Origin: a bacterium D16-51
Lineage (GTDB): Bacteria > Bacillota > Clostridia > Lachnospirales > Lachnospiraceae
Assembly: GCA_003612285.1 (NCBI GenBank)
Contig: RAYE01000026.1
Coordinates: forward strand, 1-64,000
Length of the DNA stretch: 64,000 nt
Direction of reading: 5' to 3'
Under the pieces are notes generated by a model. It did not search any database, was not told the DNA's origin, and saw only the letters and a program-made list of their open reading frames with translations. This document shows, one piece after another, positions 44,307 through 53,421 of this stretch. A program made the position numbers and the translations under genes. The first letter of the stretch is position 1; each line of letters starts with the position of its first letter.

Positions 44307-45472
44307 AAATGGACGCCAAGCGGTTTGCTAAAGCTGTTCATTTTTTGGATAATATTGCGGCGGCCTGCCCCTTTTAGAGGGGTGGGCTGGTAATTGTTGA
44401 TTGCTGTTGTGGAAGAAACACGGCAAGGGATAATTCGGGCAGAAGTATTTTTTTGCAGTTTGTTTCCCTTAAAGGTAAAGGTTTGCTGGAAAATCATGGT
44501 ATCCTTATCCGAAGGGTTTGTATTGCCGCCAAAGCAGAAGTTAGCCAGGCTGTATACAATGTAAGCCCCTTTGTATTTTTCAATGCCCTGTAAGGTATGT
44601 GGGTGGTGGCCAAGAACAAGGTCTGCACCTTTTTGAACGGCATAATGTGCAAGCTGTGTCTGCGTATCATTTAGGCTGCTTGTGTGCTCAATTCCTGCAT
44701 GCATGCTTACAATAATCAGGTCGGCTTTTTTCTTTTTCAGTTTTTTTATGCCGGAATTAATCAGTTTTTTAGAATAATCTGTTCCGGAAAGACCGTTTAC
44801 AGCAACCATACCGATTTTTTTCTTTTTGGTCCGGTAGATACTGGTTTTTTCATAGGAAGCATATTTAATCCCAGCCTTTTTTAAGGTATGGATGGTATCA
44901 GTGTAACTGATTTCGCCATAGTCTTTGCAGTGGTTATTTGCAAAAGAGACGGCCTCTATGCTGCCCTTTTTCAGGATATTTACATAGGAAGGGTCTCCAC
45001 GGAATGCATACGTTTTGTCCATCCGCGTGCCGTTTTTGGTTAATGTGCCCTCCAGGTTTACTAGTGTTAAGTCATCCTTTTCAAAATATTTTTTTACATT
45101 TTGGAAAAAGTAGGCATCGTTTTTCTTTTTATTGTAAACAGAATAAAAATTTACGCTGGCAGGAGAACTTTGGTCGCTTCCAAACGTGCAGTCGCCAGCG
45201 GCGCTGATTGTAATTTTTGTGGTTTGTGGAGCTTTTTTAGGAGGTTTTATCAGCGCAGCGTTGTTTTGGGGATTGTCCTCCTGTGGTGTGTCGATATCCT
45301 GCCCGGGCGGGAGAGAAGGGCTGGTTTCCGGAAAGCCGGCTGCAGCTGGCTTGGATGTTTCGATGGGATGCCTGCCTGCAGCAGTTTCCTGCTTTGCAGG
45401 TTTATTGGAACATCCCAATAAGGAAAGGCATAGGGCAAGGGCGAATGGAATGGCATAAAAATATTTTTTCAT
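44279..45472 (-). CDS. CapA-family lipoprotein
   Basis: This 397-residue lipoprotein has a signal with lipobox LLGC, a Pro/Gln-rich linker (about 28-85) and a CapA/PgsA domain resembling a metallophosphoesterase: ISAAGDCTFG, VNLEGTLT, FANNHCKDYG, VSMHAGIEH and GHHPHTLQGIE carry the probable metal ligands. CapA proteins take part in poly-gamma-glutamate capsule export, but many lone members have unknown roles; no other cap genes are nearby. The ribosome site is weak (GAGAGGT). Its 3' end overlaps GH3 on the other strand. Confidence 0.88.
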   Translation of the reverse strand: MKKYFYAIPFALALCLSLLGCSNKPAKQETAAGRHPIETSKPAAAGFPETSPSLPPGQDIDTPQEDNPQNNAALIKPPKKAPQTTKITISAAGDCTFGSDQSSPASVNFYSVYNKKKNDAYFFQNVKKYFEKDDLTLVNLEGTLTKNGTRMDKTYAFRGDPSYVNILKKGSIEAVSFANNHCKDYGEISYTDTIHTLKKAGIKYASYEKTSIYRTKKKKIGMVAVNGLSGTDYSKKLINSGIKKLKKKKADLIIVSMHAGIEHTSSLNDTQTQLAHYAVQKGADLVLGHHPHTLQGIEKYKGAYIVYSLANFCFGGNTNPSDKDTMIFQQTFTFKGNKLQKNTSARIIPCRVSSTTAINNYQPTPLKGAGRRNIIQKMNSFSKPLGVHFQRDGKIQN

Positions 45473-45804
45473 CTACGGTACCTCTCTAATTGTAATTATT
45501 ACTCAATAGAGCGTGTTTGAAAATTAAATATTGCACAAATTTACTGCCGGGATAATATAACTTATCAGAACTTGCTTTTTAGTTCTGATTAACAGTGCAA
45601 TTTGACGGTTTAAGGGTAATTTTCAAACACGCGCTAGTACATCGTTCGACAACAGCTCTTTGTATGTTAACCGATATTTTTGCTCTTGACAAGACCGTAA
45701 AAAAACAGTTCAATGATAATTAGCATACAGGCGGCAGCGTATGTTGAACTGGTGCATGGATGTAGAGGGCACAAAAGATATTTTGAAAGAAAGGGATTAT
45801 TATT
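45473..45804. other. Intergenic region with palindromic element C
   Basis: This 332-base gap carries the palindromic element at 45511-45632. A TTGACA at 45686-45691 might be a -35 for the PH-domain gene, with a poor TTCAAT -10 17 bases on. No gene is seen. Confidence 0.45.
45511..45632. repeat. Palindromic MITE-like element, family C
   Basis: Perfect 15-bp terminal inverted repeats, GCGTGTTTGAAAATT and its complement, bound a 122-bp unit. Its centre holds another hairpin, ATCAGAAC / GTTCTGAT. The outer bases TAGAGCGTGTTTG also occur at 2294-2306. No coding sequence. Confidence 0.65.
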
Positions 45805-46179
45805 ATGGAAAATGGTATAGAATTTATATGGAAAGACAGAAAGAGAAATGCATTAGGGCTTCCGTGGACTTTTACGAAATATGCCTTATCGGAAGACCGG
45901 CTTTTTGTGGAAAGCGGTTTGTTAAGAACTGTGGAAAATGAAGTCCGGCTGTACAGGATATTGGATCTGTCCCTGAGCAGGACACTTTCACAGAAAATAT
46001 TTGGAATTGGGACAATTAAGGTTTCCTCTGCTGATAAGACACTTGGGGATTTTGAGATCAAAAATATTAAGACACCGGATAAGGTGAAAGAAGACCTTTC
46101 AAGGCTGGTGGAAGAAAACCGTGAGAAAAAACGGGTGTCCGGACGGGAGTATATGGGGGAAGAAGAGGATATGGAATAG
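45805..46179 (+). CDS. PH-like (bPH/YdbS-type) domain protein
   Basis: This 124-residue soluble protein resembles a bacterial PH domain: WKDRKRNALGLPWTFTKYALSEDRLFVESGLL followed by VRLYRILDLSLSRTLSQKIFGIGTIKVSSAD and FEIKNIKTPDKVKE, the usual strand pattern. A charged helix ends the protein. Most bPH2 proteins have membrane helices in front; this one does not. The binding partner is not known. It is flanked by repeats on both sides. Confidence 0.8.
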   Translation: MENGIEFIWKDRKRNALGLPWTFTKYALSEDRLFVESGLLRTVENEVRLYRILDLSLSRTLSQKIFGIGTIKVSSADKTLGDFEIKNIKTPDKVKEDLSRLVEENREKKRVSGREYMGEEEDME

Positions 46180-46185
46180 GTTTGT

Positions 46186-46286
46186 TGTTTAGAACAGCCT
46201 GCACGCTAATTTCAGAAAATAGTCATTCTCTTACGTGCAAGCACGGCAAGTCTGGCCTTTTTCTCAAATTAACCGTGGATAGTAAC
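46186..46286. repeat. Dispersed inverted-repeat element, family B, second copy
   Basis: It shares ATTTCAGAAAATAGTCAT, TACGTGCAAGCAC and the terminal CCGTGGATAGTAAC with the copy at 3086-3198, at about three bases in four. The left end seems to be worn away. It lies just after the PH-domain gene. Confidence 0.6.
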
Positions 46287-46315
46287 ACTTTTTCCATTTT
46301 TTGAGAAAAAAACCT

Positions 46316-46344
46316 TTTCACAGGGACTGGTTCTATGGTATACT
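46316..46344 (+). promoter_or_regulatory. Putative promoter of ppdK
   Basis: TTTCAC (46316-46321) and TATACT (46339-46344) are 17 bases apart. The -10 is strong, the -35 weak. Confidence 0.5.
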
Positions 46345-46555
46345 AATTCATAAGAATTGGCAGATTATGGGCATACAATACCTATAAATTCTCTGTCCCT
46401 GGAAAAGCATAGAAAAGTGCTGTTTTAATATTGATTATGTGCATTTTTAGACAGTGTCAGTTCTGTGCCTTTTCGGAGGCAGGGTAATAGCTGCTAATGT
46501 TAAAACGAGCGATGGCTGCATCGCAAAAACTATATTATTAGGAGGTAATATTTTA

Positions 46556-49183
46556 ATGGCAAACAAATGGGTCTATTTGTTCAGTGAAGGAAATGCAAAC
46601 ATGCGTGAGCTTCTTGGCGGTAAAGGTGCTAACCTTGCAGAGATGACCAGCCTTGGTCTTCCTGTTCCACAGGGTTTCACTATTACAACAGAGGCTTGTA
46701 CACAGTACTATGAGGATGGCCGTGAGATTAATGATGAAATCCAGGCTCAGATTAATGAGTATATCGGCAAGATGGAAGAGATTACAGGAAAGAAGTTTGG
46801 TGACCAGGAGAATCCGCTTCTTGTTTCTGTGCGTTCCGGCGCACGTGCTTCCATGCCTGGTATGATGGATACAATCCTTAACCTTGGCTTAAATGAGACA
46901 GTTGTAAATGTTATTGCTGAAAAGTCTGGCAATCCTCGTTGGGCTTGGGACTGCTACAGAAGATTTATCCAGATGTATTCCGATGTAGTTATGGAAGTTG
47001 GCAAGAAGTATTTTGAAGAGCTGATTGACAAGATGAAAGCAGATAAGGGTGTTACTTATGACGTAGACTTAACTGCAGATGACTTAAAAGAGCTCGCAGG
47101 CCAGTTCAAGGCTGAATATAAGAACAAGATTGGAACAGACTTCCCGGATGATCCGAAGGAGCAGTTAATGGGCGCTGTTAAAGCTGTATTCCGTTCATGG
47201 GACAACCCTCGTGCAAATGTATACCGCCGTGACAATGATATCCCTTATTCATGGGGTACTGCTGTAAACGTACAGAGCATGGCATTTGGTAATATGGGTG
47301 ATGACTGTGGTACTGGTGTTGCATTTACCCGTGACCCTGCTACTGGTGAGAAGAAGCTTATGGGCGAGTTCTTAATCAATGCACAGGGCGAAGATGTTGT
47401 AGCTGGTGTACGTACTCCTATGCCAATTGCAAAGATGGCAGAAGAGTTCCCAGAGGCATTTGCACAGTTTGAAAAAGTTTGTAAGACACTGGAAGACCAC
47501 TACAGGGATATGCAGGATATGGAGTTTACTGTTGAAAATAAGAAACTCTATATGCTTCAGACACGTAATGGTAAAAGAACAGCACAGGCTGCTTTAAAGA
47601 TTGCATGTGATCTTGTTGATGAAGGGATGAGGACAGAGGAAGAAGCTGTAGCAATGATTGATCCTCGTAACCTGGATACCCTTCTCCATCCACAGTTTGA
47701 CGCTGCTGCAATAAAGAAGGCAGAGCCGGTTGCTAAAGCGCTTGGCGCTTCACCGGGAGCTGCTTGTGGTAAGGTTGTATTTACTGCAGAAGATGCAAAG
47801 GAATGGGCTGCAAGAGGAGAAAAGGTTGTACTTGTCCGTCTTGAGACATCCCCAGAAGATATCGAAGGCATGAAGGCTTCCCAGGGTATCTTGACCGTCC
47901 GTGGCGGTATGACATCCCATGCAGCAGTAGTAGCGCGTGGTATGGGTACATGCTGTGTATCCGGCTGTGGCGACATTGCTATGGATGAAGAAAACAAGAA
48001 GTTTACATTGGCTGGCAAGGAGTATACAGAAGGTTCAGAAATCTCTATTGATGGCTCTACCGGTAATATTTATGATGGAATTATTCCTACAGTTGACGCT
48101 ACAATTGCAGGCGAGTTCGGACGTATTATGGACTGGGCTGATAAGTACAGAAAGTTAAAGGTCCGTACAAATGCAGATACTCCTTCAGATGCAAAGAAAG
48201 CACGTGAGCTTGGCGCAGAAGGGATTGGCCTTTGCCGTACAGAGCATATGTTCTTTGAAGGCGACAGGATTGATGCTTTCCGTGAGATGATTTGTTCTGA
48301 TACTGTTGAAGAAAGGGAAGCAGCTCTTGCAAAGATTCTTCCAGTACAGCAGGGAGACTTTGAAAAATTATACGAAGCTCTTGAAGGAAATCCAGTTACA
48401 ATCCGTTTCCTGGATCCACCACTTCATGAGTTTGTTCCTACAGAAGAGGAAGATATTAAGAAGCTTGCAGATTCTAAGGGTAAGACAGTTGAAGAGATTA
48501 AGACTATTATTGAGTCGCTCCATGAGTTCAACCCTATGATGGGACACCGCGGATGCCGTCTTGCTGTAACTTATCCGGAAATTGCTAAGATGCAGACAAG
48601 CGCTGTTATCCGTGCAGCAATTAATGTAAAGAAGGCTCACCCGGATTGGACTATTGAGCCGGAGATTATGATTCCGTTAATTGGGGATATCAAAGAGCTC
48701 AAGGTAGTTAAGAAGATTGTTGTAGAGACAGCAGATGCTGAAATCGCAAATGCAGGGGCTGACATGAAGTATGAAGTTGGTACAATGATTGAGATTCCTA
48801 GAGCTGCCCTTACAGCAGATGATATCGCATCAGAGGCTGAGTTCTTCTGCTTCGGTACAAATGACCTTACTCAGATGACATTTGGCTTCTCCCGTGATGA
48901 TGCAGGCAAATTCCTAGATGCTTACTATGACGCAAAAATCTTCGAGAGTGATCCATTTGCAAAGCTTGATCAGACAGGTGTTGGACAGCTTATGGAAATG
49001 GCAATTGAGAAAGGTAAGAAGGTTCGTCCTTCACTTCATTGTGGTATCTGTGGTGAGCATGGCGGAGATCCTTCCTCAGTAGAATTCTGCCATAAGATTG
49101 GTTTGGATTATGTATCCTGCTCTCCGTTCCGTGTACCAATCGCAAGGCTTGCAGCAGCACAGGCGGCAATCGCTCAGAAGTAG
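46556..49183 (+). CDS. ppdK: Pyruvate, phosphate dikinase
   Basis: PPDK interconverts pyruvate, ATP and phosphate with PEP, AMP and pyrophosphate, and serves glycolysis in many clostridia. The 875-residue protein has the N-terminal ATP-grasp part (GGKGANLAEM, VRSGARASMPGMMDTILNLG), the phosphohistidine His455 in GGMTSHAAVVARGMG, and the C-terminal PEP domain with the catalytic Cys in LHCGICGEHGGD. ATG 46556 follows AGGAGGT; the longer reading is upstream noise. Codon use favours GTT, GCT and CGT, unlike its neighbours, as expected of an abundant protein. Confidence 0.97.
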   Translation: MANKWVYLFSEGNANMRELLGGKGANLAEMTSLGLPVPQGFTITTEACTQYYEDGREINDEIQAQINEYIGKMEEITGKKFGDQENPLLVSVRSGARASMPGMMDTILNLGLNETVVNVIAEKSGNPRWAWDCYRRFIQMYSDVVMEVGKKYFEELIDKMKADKGVTYDVDLTADDLKELAGQFKAEYKNKIGTDFPDDPKEQLMGAVKAVFRSWDNPRANVYRRDNDIPYSWGTAVNVQSMAFGNMGDDCGTGVAFTRDPATGEKKLMGEFLINAQGEDVVAGVRTPMPIAKMAEEFPEAFAQFEKVCKTLEDHYRDMQDMEFTVENKKLYMLQTRNGKRTAQAALKIACDLVDEGMRTEEEAVAMIDPRNLDTLLHPQFDAAAIKKAEPVAKALGASPGAACGKVVFTAEDAKEWAARGEKVVLVRLETSPEDIEGMKASQGILTVRGGMTSHAAVVARGMGTCCVSGCGDIAMDEENKKFTLAGKEYTEGSEISIDGSTGNIYDGIIPTVDATIAGEFGRIMDWADKYRKLKVRTNADTPSDAKKARELGAEGIGLCRTEHMFFEGDRIDAFREMICSDTVEEREAALAKILPVQQGDFEKLYEALEGNPVTIRFLDPPLHEFVPTEEEDIKKLADSKGKTVEEIKTIIESLHEFNPMMGHRGCRLAVTYPEIAKMQTSAVIRAAINVKKAHPDWTIEPEIMIPLIGDIKELKVVKKIVVETADAEIANAGADMKYEVGTMIEIPRAALTADDIASEAEFFCFGTNDLTQMTFGFSRDDAGKFLDAYYDAKIFESDPFAKLDQTGVGQLMEMAIEKGKKVRPSLHCGICGEHGGDPSSVEFCHKIGLDYVSCSPFRVPIARLAAAQAAIAQK

Positions 49184-49256
49184 TACACTGGGTGAATTGT
49201 CATTGGAGACAAAATTTTTGCTGACGGCAGATTATAATTTGTTCTACTAAAAATAT

Positions 49257-49308
49257 AGACCTTGGAAAAAAAGAGCACAATCCTCTTTTTTCCCAAGGTC
49301 TTTTTTTC
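49257..49308 (+). terminator. Strong Rho-independent terminator after ppdK
   Basis: AGACCTTGGAAAAAAAGAG pairs with CTCTTTTTTCCCAAGGTC around a seven-base loop and is followed by seven T. The remainder to 49474 is AT-rich and shows nothing. Confidence 0.92.
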
Positions 49309-49474
49309 TATTATTATCTATAATTTTTATAAAAAGTTTTCTTTTAAAATCAATAAAATCGTGCGAAACAAGAAAAAGTAATATTAAGATTTGTTCGATA
49401 TATAAGAAAAATACTTTTGTATAGTTTTATCTGCTTTCACCCATTAGTTGCAGACAATAGAAATTGTCATGCTG

Positions 49475-49867
49475 CTATTCATAGTCAATCCGTTCTATTT
49501 TGAAAATCACTGGCCTTGTTCCATCGGAACAGCAGGTAATCATTGTATTTTCATCCTTCATCCAGTCTTTCATGATAGAACCTCCCTGCAAACCTGTATA
49601 AATATATCGTGCAATAGCATCCCATGCTTCGGAACAGAAAGGCATTTTAGGACCTCCTGCAATGGTATCTGGATTTGCATTTGTTTTGACAAGGGTATCT
49701 AAGCCTGTATGCCAGAAGTCATCCCTCTTATCATCACGGTAGAAAATAAATTCGTCATCAACATTATAACAAGGGCAAGCTCCAGAATCTGGGTCAGCAC
49801 AATACTGATGTTGTAATTCTGGATACAATTTTTTATCTATGACAGTTACTTTTACTTTATGTTTCAT
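49475..49867 (-). CDS. TIGR04076 family protein
   Basis: This 130-residue protein shows the family features: a start VKVTVIDKKLYPELQHQYC, a cysteine-rich middle with DSGACPC, then MPFCSEAWDAIARYIYTGLQGG and a CCSDGTRPVIFKI end. The function is unknown; the paired cysteines may bind metal. It follows the HD hydrolase gene by 13 bases on the same strand, so they form a two-gene unit. Confidence 0.85.
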   Translation of the reverse strand: MKHKVKVTVIDKKLYPELQHQYCADPDSGACPCYNVDDEFIFYRDDKRDDFWHTGLDTLVKTNANPDTIAGGPKMPFCSEAWDAIARYIYTGLQGGSIMKDWMKDENTMITCCSDGTRPVIFKIERIDYE

Positions 49868-49880
49868 ATTCCTACCACCG

Positions 49881-50417
49881 TTATATAGTTTTTGGACTTT
49901 CTGGGACAGTTATATCAATACCAAACATTGTCCTGCATATACTTCGTCCTGTTTTTGTCTTGAAAATTTTCTGGTATGTATGCTGTATTGTTTCTTTTTT
50001 ACAGTTATCTTCATAGAGGTTTACAAGAAAATCAGCCTCAACCAGAATCTGGTAATCAATCCCATCTATACCTGTATAAGTATGGTGATGCCCGACAAGA
50101 TAAGAAATCCGTTTAATCTGTTGTTCCGAAAAACCACAGGTCTGAAGCATGGTTTCTGCTTCCAGAGGCCCATACTCCTCCTGGAGTTTGCCATTGCATT
50201 TTCCATGTTTCTGCTCTGCAGGTTTGATACCTATATCATGGACATAAGCTGCTGCTTCTACTGTAAGAAGCTGTTCATCTGCCAGGTTTTCATTTTGTGC
50301 AATTAGTTTTGCAAAACTATGGACTTTAATGAAGTGCTGTATTCTTTTTGGGTCTCCTGTAAAATATGTAATCATATCTTTACATAAGCAATTTAATAAT
50401 TCACTTTTGTTATTCAT
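49881..50417 (-). CDS. HD domain phosphohydrolase
   Basis: This 178-residue protein has the HD metal motif: HFIKVHSFAKLIA, then YVHDIGIKPAEQKHG, and LVGHHHTYTGIDGIDYQILVEADFLVNL, as in small HD hydrolases acting on nucleotides or related phosphates. The start at 50417 is preceded by AGGTGAT; an upstream in-frame Met at 50465 is less likely. Substrate unknown. Confidence 0.85.
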   Translation of the reverse strand: MNNKSELLNCLCKDMITYFTGDPKRIQHFIKVHSFAKLIAQNENLADEQLLTVEAAAYVHDIGIKPAEQKHGKCNGKLQEEYGPLEAETMLQTCGFSEQQIKRISYLVGHHHTYTGIDGIDYQILVEADFLVNLYEDNCKKETIQHTYQKIFKTKTGRSICRTMFGIDITVPESPKTI

Positions 50418-50698
50418 AGTATCACCTGTCTGGATTTTAATTTTTCTGCTTTTATCATACCACAAGTATCATAAGATAGCTATGAAACTTTTGCAGTTCT
50501 TCATTTTTTCTTTCGGATTCCATTTTTTACCGGTTATGCAGGGTGGGAATACATTGAATCATAGTAATAGAGAAATTCTGAACCCCAATCACTCAAAAAC
50601 CTCTATTCCAAAGCATTGAGCCAATGTAAGCTGGACGTTAACTGCTGCATTTGATAGAATGTATGGCGGTTTGTCTTTTGACAAAAAGAAAGAAATAG

Positions 50699-50812
50699 AG
50701 GATTAATATTGGAAATGTTCTATTTGGGATATTGATTCCTCTCAGTGAACGGAAAAATATTTTAAATGATTTAGATATGATGGGGGTAAATTATTTCAAT
50801 TTATATCGCTGA
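50699..50812 (+). pseudogene. Possible C-terminal remnant of an FRG-like protein
   Basis: The frame reads GILIPLSERKNILNDLDMMG, then VNYFNLYR and a stop. The pattern IPxSER-x-ILxxLDxMGIN resembles the end of FRG-domain proteins. There is no start or upstream domain, so it would be a broken fragment. This is a visual likeness only. Confidence 0.3.
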
Positions 50813-50897
50813 ATAGAGGGATGTGTTAAATCTGCAATAATAAAAGTATTATTAAGATAAATTTAAATAAATATGGTTAGTAGTTTGTATAGATGGC

Positions 50898-50926
50898 TTG
50901 ACATATAAGTCTTACAAGCGTAATAT
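50898..50926 (+). promoter_or_regulatory. Promoter of the lipoprotein-PBP operon
   Basis: TTGACA (50898-50903) and TAATAT (50921-50926) are 17 bases apart. The operator 50912-50923 covers the spacer end and the -10, so bound BlaI would block RNA polymerase. Confidence 0.85.
50912..50923. promoter_or_regulatory. BlaI-type operator 1
   Basis: TTACAAGCGTAA has the form TTAC-N4-GTAA, as in known BlaI/MecI operators. It overlaps the -10 of the promoter for the 51008 gene. Confidence 0.7.
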
Positions 50927-50960
50927 TATGGTGTGGGAGATATTTTTTTGGTTTCTAATC

Positions 50961-50972
50961 TTACAAAAGTAA
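50961..50972. promoter_or_regulatory. BlaI-type operator 2
   Basis: TTACAAAAGTAA has the same TTAC-N4-GTAA form and lies in the expected leader, 35 bases before the 51008 start codon. Two sites per promoter region are usual for BlaI. Confidence 0.6.
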
Positions 50973-51007
50973 TAATTAAGGAACGGATGAGGGGAGAGTG
51001 AGCTGCT

Positions 51008-51751
51008 ATGATAAAAAAGATATTTATTGTATGTCTGACATTGTGTATTGTATCATTATCTGCCTGTGGTAAGACAGAAAAGGCGATTACTATTGAACGT
51101 ACATCAGGGATGCCTATTAAACTTAATTTAGAACGAAAATACAATACAATTAAACTTAGCGGAGTAATTCAAAAAGATAATGGATTATATTTTGCAAATA
51201 CTCTGGAGGATTTTATTGATTGTTATAATAATTATTATTACAGGGATGAAGGGGAAATTTATATAAAGCCATATTCAGAGTGGTATTCCTATGTTCAGTA
51301 TTTTGGAAGATATAAGGGGGATATGCATTATGAATTTAAGGCAGACAAGAAAATATGGACGCTTCCAACAATTACAGTATATACACCTCAAGATGAAACT
51401 ATTATGAAAGAGCTTACCGTTGATTTTGACGACCACAGTTACACAGAAAAAATGTATAAACAATACGAAGAAATGTGTTTCTATACTTTGAAAGCATTTT
51501 TTCCAGATATGAATGAGAAAGAATTAACAAAGCTGTATAAAAAACTGAATAAAAAAGCGTATGCTAATATATTTCGAAATGTACAGGGATTCCACAGTGA
51601 CAATCCTCCAAGTGACTTATATTATAGGGATGAGGCAGGGGTTTATCCATACTTTGCTTATGGTGAAAGTGTGCGGATATGCATAATTCCAGTGACAAAT
51701 AAGGTAATTAAATCCTATAAAAAGAGGGGAGTCAAAATTCATAAACTTTGA
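51008..51751 (+). CDS. Hypothetical lipoprotein in the BlaI-type regulon
   Basis: This 247-residue protein has a lipoprotein signal with lipobox LSAC (about residues 16-19). The mature part is Tyr/Lys-rich, with YNNYYYRDEGEIYIKPYSEW, and has no domain I recognise. GGGGAGAG is the ribosome site. It is the first gene after a promoter with two BlaI-type operators and is followed within 46 bases by the transpeptidase pseudogene, so both were probably induced by cell-wall antibiotics. It seems intact. A role in envelope protection is inference from context. Confidence 0.65.
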   Translation: MIKKIFIVCLTLCIVSLSACGKTEKAITIERTSGMPIKLNLERKYNTIKLSGVIQKDNGLYFANTLEDFIDCYNNYYYRDEGEIYIKPYSEWYSYVQYFGRYKGDMHYEFKADKKIWTLPTITVYTPQDETIMKELTVDFDDHSYTEKMYKQYEEMCFYTLKAFFPDMNEKELTKLYKKLNKKAYANIFRNVQGFHSDNPPSDLYYRDEAGVYPYFAYGESVRICIIPVTNKVIKSYKKRGVKIHKL

Positions 51752-51796
51752 TATGGCAAGTTGTGTCTAAATAAAAGGAAAGGAATGTGAATCATT

Positions 51797-53407
51797 ATGA
51801 AACGGAAAGCTAATCAAAGAAAGAGAAAAAACTGATTCGTGTTTTTCTTATGACTATGTTTGTTAGTGGGGCAATTGTATAAAGCTTGATTTTATTAGTA
51901 AAAGGGATTGTTGACAAGAGGGAACGGAAAAGTCCGGAACAGATTTTGCAGCAAACCTTGCTTACATATATGGATTGTATTTCTGAAAAAAGATATGGGG
52001 ATATGTATGGAATGCTGGCAAAGGAGAGTGCTAAAACGATTAGTGAGAAGGATTTTGCTATCCGAAATTCTGCAATCTATGGAGGGATTGGAATGGAGAA
52101 TATGATGATAGATATTACCAGTTATGATAAAGAAAACTTAACGGTAAAGTATAACACTTCTTTTGATACAGTTGCAGGCAATGTGAGTTTTGAGAATGAG
52201 GCGAGTTTTTTAGAGGAGGATGATACATACAGGCTGGTATGGAATGATTCGATTATTTTTCCGAAGCTTGGGATTTCTGATAAGGTCAGGGTTTCTACGA
52301 CACAGGCAAAGAGGGGAGAAATACTGGACAGGAATGGGAGAATGCTTGCTGGAAAAGGCATTGCATCTTCTGTTGGAATTATTCCAGGGAAGTTGATAAA
52401 TAAGGAGAAAGCGATTAAAAAAATTGCAAAATTATTGGGGATGAAGCCAGGAGATATTGTAGAACAGATATCAGCAAAATGGGTAAAAGATGATTCTTTT
52501 GTACCAATAAAAACGCTTCCGAAAGTCAGAGATATTGATTTGCTTGTAATTGTTCCGGATGAAGAAGTGTTAAGAGAACACAAGCGGCAGGAAAAATTAT
52601 TGAATATTACAGGTGTAACAATTTTAGATACAGAAGTTAGGCAGTATCCGTTGAAAGAGGCTGCGGCACATTTGGTAGGTTATGTGCAGAACGTGACGGC
52701 AGAAGACTTGGAGGAACATGCAGGCGAAGGATATACAAGTAACAGTGTTATTGGAAAAACCGGGATGGAAGGGCTGTTTGAAAAGGAGTTAAAAGGGGAA
52801 AATGGATGCAGGATTTATATTACCGATTCGGAGGGAAGGGAAAAAGAGGAATTAGCCTGTATTACTGTGCAAAATGGTAAAGATATTAGGTTGACAATTG
52901 ATGCCGGCCTTCAAACATGGCTGTATGAAAGTTTCAAAAAGGATAAAAGCTGCTCTGTTTCCATCAATCCTTATACGGGAGAAGTTTTAGCATTAGTCAG
53001 CACTCCGTCCTATGACAATAATACTTTTATTATGGGAATGTCTGAAAAGCAGTGGAAGTTATTAAACGAAGATGACAGAAAACCGTTATATAATCGTTTC
53101 AGGCAGGTATGGTGCCCCGGCTCTACCTTTAAACCGATTACAGCAGCGATTGGATTGGAGTCTGGAGCAATTAACCCGGCAGAAGATTTTGGGAAAGACG
53201 GGAACGGCAGAAATTAAAGCATCGAAAGAGGATACATATGGTACAGAATTAGGCTGGTTTGCTGTGCTTACTCCAAATAAAAATGAAAAGAAACCTATTC
53301 TTATTGTGAGTATGGTTGAAGATGTAAAGGGAAGAGGGGGGAGTGGCTATGTTATAGGGAAGGACAAACCAGTTTTAGAAAAATGGTTTAGTGAAAATCC
53401 AGAATGA
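51797..53407 (+). pseudogene. PBP2a/MecA-like penicillin-binding protein, disrupted
   Basis: The gene encoded a low-affinity transpeptidase: a membrane anchor, a MecA N-domain with YMDCISEKRYGDMYGML (about 51965-52015), a dimerisation part with RGEILDRNGRMLA, and the active-site motif PGSTFKP near 53114. Three lesions are visible. A frameshift in an A-run near 51825 follows MKRKANQRKR. A TAA at 51880-51882 ends the anchor frame. Near 53190 the text jumps from INPAEDFG to KTGTAEIK in another frame, 20 residues after STFK, so about 170 codons with the SxN motif are missing. The end WFAVLTPNKN... is intact. It cannot work. Confidence 0.88.
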
Positions 53408-53421
53408 AAAGTGTGAATTCT

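Larger units (their letters stand above)
46180..46555. other. Leader region of ppdK
   Basis: This 376-base gap holds repeat B (46186-46286), a promoter (46316-46344) and a long 5' leader of about 200 bases before ppdK. A perfect small hairpin, GCGATG / CATCGC, lies at 46509-46524, just before the GGAGGT ribosome site. No known riboswitch was recognised in the leader. Confidence 0.5.
50418..51007. other. Intergenic region: gene remnant plus BlaI-type promoter region
   Basis: This 590-base stretch begins the island. It holds a possible gene remnant (50699-50812), a perfect promoter (50898-50926) and two BlaI-type operators (50912-50923 and 50961-50972). The rest is AT-rich and not interpretable. 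Confidence 0.5.

Noticed and set aside
44307-44400. Shared terminator between GH3 and the CapA gene
   Set aside because: The two genes overlap by 28 bases and no hairpin with T-run is visible on either strand here.
47406-48640. Several antisense and shifted frames within ppdK
   Set aside because: All are shadows of a strongly coding, high-expression gene and have no ribosome sites or families.
53072-53407. Separate 111-residue gene at the PBP end
   Set aside because: Its useful part starts only at the KTG motif and continues the PBP family text; the first residues are an out-of-frame shadow, so it belongs to the pseudogene.
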